This document shows, one piece after another, positions 9,335 to 16,599 of a stretch of DNA of 16,599 bases. Source of the DNA: Larix sibirica (taxonomy: Eukaryota; Streptophyta; Pinopsida; Pinales; Pinaceae). The translations under genes were made by a program, and so were the position numbers. The notes beneath the pieces are model-generated. The model made no database searches, was not told the origin of the DNA, and saw nothing but the letters and a program-made list of their open reading frames with translations. The stretch covers positions 1-16,599 of the forward strand of contig NWUY0300099987.1 in NCBI GenBank assembly GCA_004151065.3. The letters are read 5' to 3'. Position 1 is the first letter of the stretch. Every line of letters starts with the position of its first letter.

Positions 9335-9381
9335 GAGTAGGATTTTCAATTTGCAAAAGTCAGTAAAACAAAACCCTACTC
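9335..9381. repeat. Hairpin, 12-bp arms
   Basis: GAGTAGGATTTT (9335-9346) and AAAACCCTACTC (9370-9381) pair at 11 of 12 positions around a 23-base loop. There is no U-run to suggest a pol III terminator. Confidence 0.5.
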
Positions 9382-10198
9382 CATTGTTCTGCTAAAATAT
9401 AGAGGGAGACATGTGCAAGAGACATTTACTAAGCAGGAGTTCATAGTGGAAATACTTTTTGAAACATAGAACTCGTAAGAGTCACCTTTGGTCGCATAGA
9501 AATATGTAGAGGCGAAATTTCAAGTATGTAGTTTCATCCACTTTGTATCAACAAATCTTCCCTAAGTTTATTCACAATATCCTTGGAATTTTGATTTATT
9601 CCTATTGATATTCACAATTCATTTGAACCAAATAGAAGGCTTTAGAACTACCTTCAATCTTGCAAACCCTAGATTTGTTGTTGCTTCCCTCTATTTTTTT
9701 TAATTACAAACTATGACAGTAGGTATTTAGTTTATTTACCTTTTCGCAGTGATATTTATGTTTTGGGCTTAAGGTAACTTTTTTGGGGTTGTTGCTAGTT
9801 TTAATGATGTTTTCGAAGTAAAAAATATTGAAATGGATTGGAGTCCCTCATTGCCTTGAATTCCAAACCCTACCCATGTCAATGTTTGTTATAAAAATGT
9901 TTTGGTTTTTGCGGTGCACATTATTCAGTACAAACACACCAATGCATTTAATATTGGTGGTGTGTCGCTTGGAAAAAAATCTATGGGTGTTTCAGTGCAC
10001 GATTTTTGTATAGTTGCACATCGGGATACTTAATACTTTGTATAAAGGTAAATGGAATGGTGTGTATTAATATCACATTCGAATGGGTGTGTACGACTAT
10101 TGAAAGTGCACGATTAAACCCATGATAGACAAAGTGGAATCTTGTTATAGTTTTGCTGGATTAATAAGCTAAATAAATTCATCACACTTGTAAATTCT
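9382..10198. other. AT-rich stretch without genes
   Basis: No gene or element body was recognised on either strand. One open frame (9828-10013, plus) has no recognisable features and overlaps the hairpin at 9935-9964. The region shares the words CACACCAATGCA and GTGCA with 9100-9260. Confidence 0.4.
9935..9964. repeat. Hairpin sharing the CACACCAATGCA word
   Basis: CACACCAAT (9935-9943) pairs with ATTGGTGGTGTG (9953-9964), apart from a 3-base bulge. The left arm repeats the left arm of the hairpin at 9105. Confidence 0.5.
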
Positions 10199-10430
10199 AT
10201 GGAGATGGTTAGTTGACAATTAACTAAGCAGTCCACTGAGTCGTTGATAAGTCATCCAACTAGTTGGGTTGTTAGATAAAAGGAGTCCAACGATGCACTG
10301 AAAAAGGAAAAATTAAAGGAGTTCATTATGTATGCTCACCAATATAAATGAACCTCGTTGTTACAAAATTCTTAGGCTCACAACTACCTAAGAAGTGTTC
10401 TCATCCCTCTAAGCCACCTCAAAGTCCATC
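10199..10430 (+). repeat. Possible LTR fragment with TATA box
   Basis: The style is that of a copia LTR promoter region: short palindromes (TTAGTT...AACTAA near 10210-10225; CCAACTAGTTGG at 10257-10268) followed by a TATA-like TATAAAT at 10343-10349 and a GTTGTTAC start-like stretch. No second copy, primer site or polypurine tract was found in the window, so this is a guess from composition and motif order. It sits at the 3' side of the minus-strand gag remnant. Confidence 0.25.
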
Positions 10431-10469
10431 CTTTTAACCTTCTCTTCCATATGTTAGAGAAAAATATTA

Positions 10470-11300
10470 GATGTTGAATGCTCTCCTCCATCATCATGAT
10501 GAAATATGTTTTCTTGTGTTGTATGTGACTTTGCATGAGCCTACACTAGTTTTGTGCTCCCTCTTAAAATAGCCAAATATTTCATAGTAATAGCATTGAA
10601 TGTGTCCCTTATCCACAACTTCAATCTCCATGACCTCTTCCTCTTCCCCTTGAAAAATTTGATGACTCCCCCTTTCCTTCTTATGGATTGTTAGTGTTGT
10701 TGCTACTTTCTTTATAGTTCAATCTAGTGTACTTTCATGAGATGACATTGATCCCATGAGATGATTTAAATTCAACATTGTTAGATCCTCGTTTTCCTCT
10801 ATTGCAATAACTATCAAATTCAATTTCATTGGTAAAGATATAAGTACTTATTCACAAATTACCAACTATGTATTGTTCTCTCCATGGCTAATTGTTAATA
10901 ATTGTTTTCACTTGTACTTGAAAGCCAACTATCTTTTCATTGTTGTTCATTTGAATAATCTCAAATTCTTTCCACAAATCTTGTAACAAACCAATTTAAC
11001 TTTATATGCGCCTCCATTAGTTAATTGCAATGTGTCCAAACTTTCTTAGCATTAATGATTTTAGGAAAATGCTTACATATAAAGCACTTTGAATTAAAAA
11101 CGTGACTAGGGCATTATTCTTCTTCACTTTTTTCCTTTAGTTCTTTTCTTATGATGTTCATGTATTCTAATTTTGGGGCTCATTATATTCCACTTAAATT
11201 ATATCCCATGCATTTCTAAAAAAATCAAGGTTTGAATTTTTATTAACCAAAATTCAAGAATCTTTACTGCTACCACTTAATATTCCCTTTACCTTCCTAG
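10470..11300 (-). pseudogene. Ty1/copia gag remnant (UBN2-type), minus strand
   Basis: Reading leftwards on the minus strand: WLIKIQTL...NAWDII (about 11270-11200), the usual copia gag opening; NNALVTFLIQSALYVSIF (about 11130-11075); NAKKVW; LQDLWKEFE (about 10985); IAIEENEDLTMLNLNHLMGS (about 10815-10750), a hallmark of plant copia gag; and IQCYYYEIFGYFKREHK (10603-10550), a zinc knuckle in which only the first Cys remains of the CCHC set. Gag would form the element's particle. Frameshifts and stops are spread over the whole length. Protease and pol are not recognisable further left, so only gag survives. Its 5' LTR would lie to the right of 11400 but is not identifiable. Confidence 0.75.
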
Positions 11301-11640
11301 ATTGAAATATTGCAAAACCTAAACAACAAATGGATCTCCCTAGATTTAATATGACACCCACTAATCATTACAACTTATATTGATGTTGTAGGTAAAAACA
11401 TGATAACATGAAAAGAAAAGAAAAAAACGACAAACTTGCAAACTTGCTACAATACTGGTTAAAAGCAAAAACATGTCGCAGCTTCACTACGATGTACATT
11501 GTTATTGTAAGTAAAAAACACAATACCATTAAAAAAAAATTGGACACACAAAATCAATTACCTTTTCTAAAATTACATCAGCATATGTGGAGTCCAAAAA
11601 GTTCCCAAAATGCCTTACATAAAACAATTGTAAAGTAATA
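11301..11640 (-). other. Probable untranslated leader of the gag remnant, with a weak repeat
   Basis: It lies upstream of gag on the minus strand. Two stretches, about 11378-11422 and 11500-11544, resemble each other (TTGTAGGTAAAAACATGATA against TTGTAAGTAAAAAACACAAT). The region is A-rich on the plus strand, and the open frame it contains is low complexity. No LTR boundary could be set. Confidence 0.35.
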
Positions 11641-11780
11641 TGTCATTTTATATTGTTTATTGATGCATACCACTCTACACCAAGTTTTTATGACTTTGTA
11701 AGCATGCCTCCTTTACATTATGTACTTGGTCAATCTACTCTACTCTGTCATAATTCAATCCCAATCCTAAATTTTTAATA

Positions 11781-11793
11781 TGGTATTAAAGCC
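11781..11793 (+). promoter_or_regulatory. Isolated primer-site-like sequence
   Basis: TGGTATTAAAGCC resembles the initiator-Met primer site, differing from the copia consensus at two positions. It follows an AT-rich stretch that could be an LTR end (ATTTTTAATA), but there is no CA at the junction and no partner LTR. It may be a relic of another plus-strand copia element, or chance. Confidence 0.3.
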
Positions 11794-11986
11794 ATGTGTA
11801 TGTGACATGATGTCAAATCTTTGTCATTACATAAGCTTGTAGGTATTTGGCATATCGTTTTGGAGTTTTAATGGATGGTCGTATGTGTACTATCATGGTT
11901 CTTGGTACTTACATTATTATTGGCAATTAAGCATTGGACTTCAATAACGGTCATGGCCCCTCTGTAGGATAAGCATCAAGAAGAAC
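11794..11986. other. No gene recognised
   Basis: AT-rich sequence between the primer-site-like motif and the start of LTR copy B. Similarity with the flank of copy A is lost here. Confidence 0.4.
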
Positions 11987-12070
11987 ATAGCTATTTTTTC
12001 TTATTTTGATGCAAGGGCTGGCATAAAGTGTAGAATTGATAATATTAATTTAAGATGCTAACATTAATGA

Positions 12071-12084
12071 AATATGTACTATGG
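12071..12084. repeat. SINE target-site duplication, left copy
   Basis: AATATGTACTATGG matches AATATGCACTATGG (12292-12305) at 13 of 14 positions. The target sequence belongs to the LTR: copy A has the uninterrupted equivalent. Confidence 0.8.
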
Positions 12085-12291
12085 TCAGCTTCAGGGGTGT
12101 AGACCAAGTGGCGATAGAGTGTATTGTTAAGACACTCCTTGCAACGCCACGGGTTCAAACCTTAGCTAGCATGAGCCCAATGCTGGGGGGTTGTGTGGGT
12201 GCACCAAGGGTTATAGTGGTAGCGGACATGAATCAACCCCATTTCATACAAGTATGAACCCCGCCCCAGTTGTCATTTCCCCTAGTAAAAC
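12085..12291 (+). mobile_element. tRNA-derived SINE inserted in the LTR
   Basis: SINEs are copied by LINE enzymes from a pol III transcript. Here TAGACCAAGTGG (12100-12111) fits the A box with one mismatch, and GGTTCAAACC (12152-12161) is a near-perfect B box about 40 bases later, as in a tRNA-derived head. The 207-bp unit is absent from the otherwise collinear copy A, and a 14-bp direct repeat flanks it, so it is a true insertion. The body (GCTGGGGGGTTGTGTGGGTG, then a CCCC-rich part) is GC-richer than its surroundings. The end, CCTAGTAAAAC, has only a very short A-run instead of a long tail. No family name can be given with certainty. Confidence 0.82.
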
Positions 12292-12305
12292 AATATGCAC
12301 TATGG
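12292..12305. repeat. SINE target-site duplication, right copy
   Basis: AATATGCACTATGG is the partner of 12071-12084. The similarity may run on four bases (TCAG against CTAG). The single T/C difference within the 14 bp suggests an insertion that is not very recent. Confidence 0.8.
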
Positions 12306-12628
12306 CTAGATTGGTGGAGATTAGAAGGTAGATTGCATTTGGCATGGATATAGTTGATTGATGCTACCATTTATTAGAATGTCAATGTGAAAACTCTAGA
12401 ATGTTGGATTAATGAAGTAGATGGAGTAGTTGAGCACTATGTTGTATGTAGGAAAAATTTAGAAGGTCCAAAATGTATGCATAGAATATCTAGAACAATG
12501 CATATTCTTGTTGTAACATTCTATAAATGCATCATAATGCAATACCTTATGTGTAGCCTTTTCCCGTGTGAAATTGAGTCGTAAATGTTAGTGTTCCATT
12601 AGTGTTTTGTATCTTGTATTTTTTATCA

Positions 12629-12640
12629 TGGTATCAAGGC
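12629..12640 (+). promoter_or_regulatory. Primer-binding site of copy B (initiator-Met type)
   Basis: TGGTATCAAGGC matches 10 of 12 bases of the copia initiator-Met primer site and starts directly after the CA end of the LTR. The first 55-65 bases beyond it match copy A. Confidence 0.7.
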
Positions 12641-14176
12641 TAGTCTAGGCTTGAATCCCTCCATGGAGAGCCCAAGAATATGAACATCTTTGGGAGTTAA
12701 TCCGTTGTACCATAGAGAGTATAAATATGTCACATTTTCTTTGTTGTAGGTGCATAAATAAGTGTTTGTGTTTGTGTTTTTGTCTGCAGACTATATGTTG
12801 CAAATCTTATTTGTAAATGTTATTAAGTTGTAGTTCTGTGAAGTTTATGATAAGAGGATAGAAGAAAATCTTGAGATATCCTTATTATGTAGGAGTACTA
12901 GATCTATATGTGCAAGGAAAAGGAAATATATTTGTAATTATGTCAGATTTATCATGATATATCTATTTTTTGTTGGCTAGATTTGTTATAGTATACTAAT
13001 AGTTGATGTCATTGTAAAAGTGAGTCATCTCCAAATTTTTAAAGAGTTGAGATTGGTTCTAATGACCATGTGTAAAAGAAGGCATATGAGTCCAACGTAT
13101 TTCCTAATTGAAGTCTAGGAAAAATTCTTGACACCGCCTCTTCATTGGAAAAGTCCATGATGGCATTATTTCTTCATTGACCATGCGAATTTAGGGTTCA
13201 TGTTCAATGGTACCTAACACCCCATGTTTAGAATCTACATTGTAAATTAAAAGTGAAAACAAATTTGACACACTTAAAATTTTTAGTATTGATATCGATA
13301 CTTCATTTCAGTTTGTCAAACCAATGTCATAAGTAATTGTTGTGTTGGAAGAGTGCACAATCCAACACATAACATTAAAAGACATGAAAAACACAGAGTT
13401 TAGTTGTAAGAAGATCTAAGTAAAGGACATGGTTGTGATCCTAGTTTTTGTAAAGGGCAAAAGGGGGAAAGTATTGTTGTTGTACCCAAGGTAAATGAAA
13501 TTAGTCATATTGTTGTAAGGCCTATTAAAGGCATGCATACGACATTGATTGGTCCAAGTTGTAAATCATATCCATAGGAAGATTGTATTCCCCATGTTAT
13601 TTGCGATCCATGTTATTCATACAAGCATGTTGTAACACAATGGTGCATGTAATCACATGATGTGATTCCCTCTTGTAGGTAGAGAGGTTGTGTTATCAAG
13701 TTGTGGAATTAACCTCAAGGTAGGTACAGGGGTGGTAGGTGTACCCAAATTCTAGTTTGATGTTGAGTAAGAGAAGATGAATATTTGATTAAAGAGGAAA
13801 GTGTATGTAATTTTTAGAGTTTTCAAATGTTGGGACCAAGTTATGATTAAGGGGAAGTCTAACATGTTGATGAACCATGTAGGTGAAAAGGTTTCATAGA
13901 GAAATTGTAGATACAACCTTTGGCAACCCGTGTATCCCAATAGATGGATTTCATTTTATAGGGACATCAACAATAAGTTTTTGTAAGTACAAAAGGATGT
14001 AAGAAAAACCTCAAGGTTGAATCCCAATAGTGAAGTAAACTCAAAGACAATGACAAGACATGACCAAGTTAGAGATGAAGATGAAGATATGACCAAAGGG
14101 AAAAACAAGCTAAAAACAAACTATACTATCCACAAAGCAATACATTGTTGCCATTGTTGCTGAGTTTATTAAACAT
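12641..14176 (+). other. Interior of copy B, no coding recognised
   Basis: About 1.5 kb between primer site and polypurine tract. Only the first 60 bases or so match the other family member. No gag, protease, integrase or RT motifs were found on either strand, and open frames are short. Near 14060-14100 the sequence is rich in GATGAAGATGAAGAT-like purine runs before the polypurine tract, as is common at the end of LTR-element interiors. Confidence 0.5.
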
Positions 14177-14186
14177 TAAGGGGGAG
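14177..14186 (+). promoter_or_regulatory. Polypurine tract of copy B
   Basis: TAAGGGGGAG lies directly before a TG that begins sequence matching the LTR end. It resembles the gypsy polypurine tract at 8000 in form only. Confidence 0.6.
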
Positions 14187-14247
14187 TGTGCAGACTTGAG
14201 TGGTAATTCTCAATGTACCATTAGTGTTTTGTATCTTGTGCTTTTCA
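14187..14247 (+). repeat. 3' LTR of copy B, reduced to 61 bp
   Basis: TGTGCAGACTTGAGTGGTAA through CATTAGTGTTTTGTATCTTG to a CA end aligns with the last 62 bases of both LTR copies (12567-12628 and the reverse complement of about 258-319). The other 370 or so bases of the LTR are missing between the polypurine tract and this point. Either a deletion removed them or the element recombined. Confidence 0.6.
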
Positions 14248-14309
14248 TGAGATGGCAATCTCTATCCAAACTTTGCATGTTATTTGCAGATTGACATTAT
14301 TGTTGCCAG

Positions 14310-14390
14310 TGTGTTTCATATTGCAATCACTTAGAGTATTTACGCATGGCCAATTGTTATAAACCTGTTGGGATTGCAATATGAAACACA
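14310..14390. repeat. Perfect 19-bp inverted repeat, 43-base loop
   Basis: TGTGTTTCATATTGCAATC (14310-14328) and its exact reverse complement GATTGCAATATGAAACACA (14372-14390). The pairing extends by a few more bases with one mismatch (CCA to TGG). It partly overlaps the direct repeat that follows. Confidence 0.85.
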
Positions 14391-14436
14391 TTGGCCAATA
14401 GTTATAAACCTGTTGGAATTGAAACTATGATAAGAT
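14347..14436 (+). repeat. 45-bp tandem duplication
   Basis: The block beginning TGGCCAATTGTTATAAACCT at 14347 recurs as TGGCCAATAGTTATAAACCT at 14392. The first 30 bases differ at two positions; the rest diverges. The second copy runs into the start of the GC-richer island. Confidence 0.75.
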
Positions 14437-15070
14437 GGAAAGCACGTCGCGAGGTAGAAGGATGGACACGCAGGAGATGCAGCAGAACCAAGCAAGTTCA
14501 GATAACTATGGCTCTGTCCGAAGCTCGTTCCAAGAGGCTTCTAAATTTCAAGCAACGAGACTCAGTCAGGATATTGGAGCACAGGCCACCTTGGAAGCTT
14601 TCCTAGCTATTGATGGTAATTATCTGGCGAGTTTGGGATCAGACTTGTGATTCGAGTAGAGCAACAGGAGTACATGGCCCGAACCCAGTTCATACCAGGC
14701 GGTGGAAACCTTGTGGGATTGTGAGTGGGGGGCAGCTTCTTGGAGGTCAGGAGGTCAGCAACATGGTCAACCACACTCAGATCATTACATGTCACGGGGA
14801 AACAAAGAAAAGTGGTTCACCATTGCCCAAAAATTATGAAGGAGACACAGGCTCTGAACTCGAGGATCCGGGACACCAAGTATCTTCAAACTACATGGCT
14901 TTACTGGAACTTGAAAACTCTGTTCGGCAAAGCCTCACCATACCACAGGGAGGAACACACAAAAATCTTGCTTCAAATGGAGGAGATGCAATGGATCAGA
15001 TGCAGGATCAGATGAGGAGAATGTATATAAAAATGAGGAGAATGTATACAAAAATGAACGTGATAGCTTG
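14435..15070 (+). pseudogene. Unidentified broken coding sequence in a GC/CpG-richer island
   Basis: Not recognised. From ATG 14435 an open frame of 71 codons runs to 14650: a hydrophilic, Gln/Ser/Arg-rich start (MQQNQASSDNYGSVRSS) and then GAQATLEAFLAIDGNYLASL. Protein-like sequence continues in another frame at 14651-14722 (RVEQQEYMARTQFIPGGGN) and again in a third at about 14830-15020 (SSNYMALLELENSVRQSL, AMDQMQDQMRR). This suggests one coding sequence broken by frameshifts. GC is near half, against about a third around it, and CpG is common here but rare elsewhere. No intron signals, membrane segments or known domain were seen. It may be a captured gene fragment, a processed pseudogene or an exon of a real gene. 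Confidence 0.45.
15014..15055 (+). repeat. 21-bp in-phase tandem duplication
   Basis: GAGGAGAATGTATATAAAAA-T is followed by the same 21 bases with one T-to-C change. The unit is a whole number of codons (EENVYKN in one frame), and a shorter GATCAGATG repeat precedes it at about 14995-15013. It lies at the 3' end of the coding-like island. Confidence 0.8.
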
Positions 15071-15082
15071 ATCAACTACATG

Positions 15083-15373
15083 ATTTGTGTTTGTTGAATA
15101 GACCTCTAAAGCATAGACATCATTTCTTCCTTAGCTCAAGAGGCTCATTTTATTTCCATTTCTTATGATGAGGGTCATACTTAATTTTCTTGTTTAAGTT
15201 CAAATTATACTTCTCAATTTTACAGTTTTCTTTACTAATAGGAATAGAATGAGGAATCCTTTTATCAAGTCTCCTTTCACTATATGTTTGGACATAAGGT
15301 TATTATATGTGAAACTTATGTATTGTGTTTAATTGGGTTTCCCAAGTAGTTGACCAACAAACTAATTATCTGT
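15083..15373 (+). repeat. Tandem unit copy 1 (291 bp)
   Basis: First of three head-to-tail units, starting ATTTGTGTTTGTTGAATAGA. It is roughly 93% identical to copy 2 by eye. It differs most from copies 2 and 3 near the end (TGTGTTTAATTGGG where they have TGTGCCTGGTCGGG). No LTR signals or coding were seen in the unit. Confidence 0.9.
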
Positions 15374-15666
15374 ATTTGTGTTTGTTGAATAGACCTCTAA
15401 AGCATAGACATCCTTTTTGCCTTAGCTCAAGAGGCCCATTTTATTTCCATTTCTTATGATGAGGGTCACACTTAATTTTCTTGTTTAAGTTCAAATTATA
15501 CTTCTTAATCTTACATTTTTCTTTACTAGTAGGAATAGAATGAGGAGTCCTCTTATCAAGTCTCCTTTCACTATATGTTTGGACATAACGTTATTATATG
15601 TGAAAAACTCATGTATTGTGCCTGGTCGGGTTTCCCAAGTAGTTGACCAACAAATTAATTATCTGT
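15374..15666 (+). repeat. Tandem unit copy 2 (293 bp)
   Basis: Direct continuation of copy 1 with no spacer. It is two bases longer because of GAAAAACTCATG in place of GAAACTTATG. It is closer to copy 3 (roughly 95%) than to copy 1. Confidence 0.9.
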
Positions 15667-15960
15667 ATGTGTGTTTGTTGAATAGACCTCTAAAGCATAG
15701 ACATCCTTTCTGCCTTAGCTCAAGAGGCTCATTTTATTTCCATTTCTTATGATGAGGGTCACACTTGATTTTCTTGTTTAAGTTCAAATTATAGTTCTCA
15801 ATCTTATAGTTTTCTTTACTAGTAGGAATAGAATGAGGAATCCTCTTATCAAGTCTCCTTTCACTATATGTTTGGACATAAGGTTATTATATGTGACAAA
15901 CTCATGTATTGTGCCTGGTCGGGTTTCCCAAGTAGTTGACTAACAAACTAATTATCTGTA
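15667..15960 (+). repeat. Tandem unit copy 3 (about 293 bp)
   Basis: Third unit, starting ATGTGTGTTTGTTGAATAGA and ending in AACTAATTATCTGTA at the array edge, where sequence changes to TTTTCAGC. Complete units at both edges suggest an array cut at a unit boundary. Confidence 0.9.
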
Positions 15961-16599
15961 TTTTCAGCTTTTTAATAGCATAGATTAACTTACCGAAAAA
16001 AAGTTAGTGGATTCAATAGAACGACATAAATTCTAGTTATCAAACTCCTAAATTATATATGAATCACTGTGTTGAACAAAAAGTGTATATTGATTATTGA
16101 ATGTAGTGTTGTTGATTGCAAGTAAGACTATGCAAGTTTATATTGTTGGTTATGGGAAAGACTAGGAAGTTGATTTGATGGATTTTAATAACCTTGACAT
16201 TGATGAACTCCTTGACAACAATGAATTAGTCCAAACTTGTAATATGTGGATGTAGCTAGAGAAATCGCTTGGTAAGTTGGCAATTTGTGACAATAGAGGA
16301 TTTTACTCCTTTCGAGAATAAGGATTTATTTTGCACTTAATGAGATACATGGTCATTTGGTATTTGGGTAAAAGTAAATTTTTATGATTTTATGTTTAGA
16401 TCAAAGCAAGGAGATGTAAAAATTATTGAGTCTTAGGAGAAAGAAATGTAAAAGTATATTTAAAAAATTAAATTAAATTAAATTCCAGCCAAAACCACCT
16501 AAGGCTCAAGCGAGGTTCGCATAAATATGCCAAGTCTAGGTTAAAGTTGTGGTGGATTGACGAATATGTCACTTTGCAAAATATGAATGATATTAAAAA
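15961..16599. other. AT-rich stretch without genes
   Basis: No gene, LTR or SINE signal was seen on either strand. A 25-codon acidic open frame at 16178-16255 is probably chance. It contains the (AAATT)4 microsatellite at 16466-16485. Confidence 0.45.
16466..16485 (+). repeat. (AAATT)4 microsatellite
   Basis: Four perfect AAATT units preceded by an A-run. Too short to suggest function. Confidence 0.9.

Larger units (their letters stand above)
11987..12628 (+). repeat. 5' LTR of copy B, interrupted by a SINE
   Basis: Without the SINE (12085-12291) it is about 430 bp, matching copy A (258-682, reverse complement) throughout; for example GCTACCATTTATTAGAATGT and TCTAGAATGTTGG are identical in both. 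A TATA-like TATAAAT at 12522-12528 marks the promoter. It ends in CA at 12627-12628, straight before the primer site. The 5' boundary is approximate, set by where similarity to copy A fades. Confidence 0.72.
11987..14247 (+). mobile_element. Non-autonomous copia-type LTR element, copy B
   Basis: It has a 5' LTR (11987-12628), a primer-binding site (12629-12640), about 1.5 kb of interior with no recognisable gag or pol, a polypurine tract (14177-14186) and a short 3' LTR piece (14187-14247) matching the end of the 5' LTR. This is the layout of a non-autonomous LTR element that borrows proteins, or of one whose coding part is deleted or unrecognisable. Copy A at 258-682 is from the same family in the opposite orientation. 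No target-site duplication around the whole unit was found. Confidence 0.6.

Noticed and set aside
11408-11638. 76-codon Lys-rich open frame
   Set aside because: It comes from A-rich low-complexity DNA upstream of a minus-strand gag.
11781-11793. Third full LTR element ending at a primer-like site
   Set aside because: Kept only as a low-confidence site: no CA at the junction and no partner LTR.
12100-12161. Functional tRNA gene
   Set aside because: A and B boxes are present but no cloverleaf can be drawn and target-site duplications mark a SINE.
12387-12584. 65-codon open frame, plus strand
   Set aside because: It lies wholly inside the LTR of copy B and is not kept open in copy A.
14187-14247. 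Miniature LTR element with 61-bp LTRs
   Set aside because: The matching LTR at the other end is over 400 bp, so shortening of one LTR is the simpler reading.
14725-15015. 96-codon open frame in the island
   Set aside because: Another frame over the same bases looks more protein-like; composition suggests this is a shadow, though the true frame is not proved.
15540-15752. 70-codon open frame across tandem units 2 and 3
   Set aside because: It spans a repeat junction; the equivalent frame is not open in copy 1.
15083-15960. CRISPR-like array
   Set aside because: Units are 291-293 bp with no spacers; this is a tandem duplication in plant DNA.
16178-16255. 25-codon acidic open frame starting MDFNNLDIDELL
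   Set aside because: Too short, AT-rich context, no repeat or homology to support it.

Overview
The window looks like intergenic DNA from a land plant, most likely a seed plant with a large, repeat-rich genome. The lineage is inferred from the element types (Ty1/copia and chromodomain-bearing Ty3/gypsy retrotransposons, tRNA-derived SINEs, plant-type initiator-Met primer sites) and from AT-rich, CpG-poor sequence. A gymnosperm is possible but cannot be proved from this sequence. I see no intact protein-coding gene, rRNA, tRNA or CRISPR array. Nearly all recognisable coding sequence is decayed retrotransposon, broken by stops and frameshifts.

Layout. (1) 1-682: 5' leader, primer-binding site (PBS) and LTR of a copia-type element on the minus strand (copy A); its body lies outside the window to the left. 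(2) About 900-2575: plus-strand Ty1/copia remnant with protease and integrase, ending before reverse transcriptase. (3) 2576-3880: unassigned. (4) 3881 to about 8350: a nearly full-length, dead Ty3/gypsy chromovirus in the order gag, protease, RT, RNase H, integrase, chromodomain, polypurine tract (PPT), 3' LTR. (5) 8375-8578: candidate minus-strand tRNA-derived SINE with an imperfect target-site duplication (TSD). (6) 8595-10440: AT-rich DNA with hairpins and a possible LTR fragment. (7) About 10470-11300: minus-strand Ty1/copia gag remnant. (8) 11987-14247: a non-autonomous LTR element of the same family as copy A, with LTR, PBS, about 1.5 kb of non-coding interior, PPT and a 61-bp 3' LTR stub. 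Its 5' LTR carries a SINE flanked by a 14-bp TSD. (9) 14310-15075: an inverted and direct repeat cluster followed by a GC- and CpG-richer island holding a broken, unidentified coding sequence. (10) 15083-15960: three head-to-tail copies of a 291-293 bp unit. (11) 15961-16599: unassigned AT-rich DNA with a short microsatellite.

Nothing here works as a pathway; the window is a record of nested insertion and decay. Order is clear at one place: the SINE at 12085-12291 landed in an LTR that already existed, because copy A has the uninterrupted target. The least explained parts are the CpG-bearing coding island at 14435-15070 and the tandem triplication beside it.
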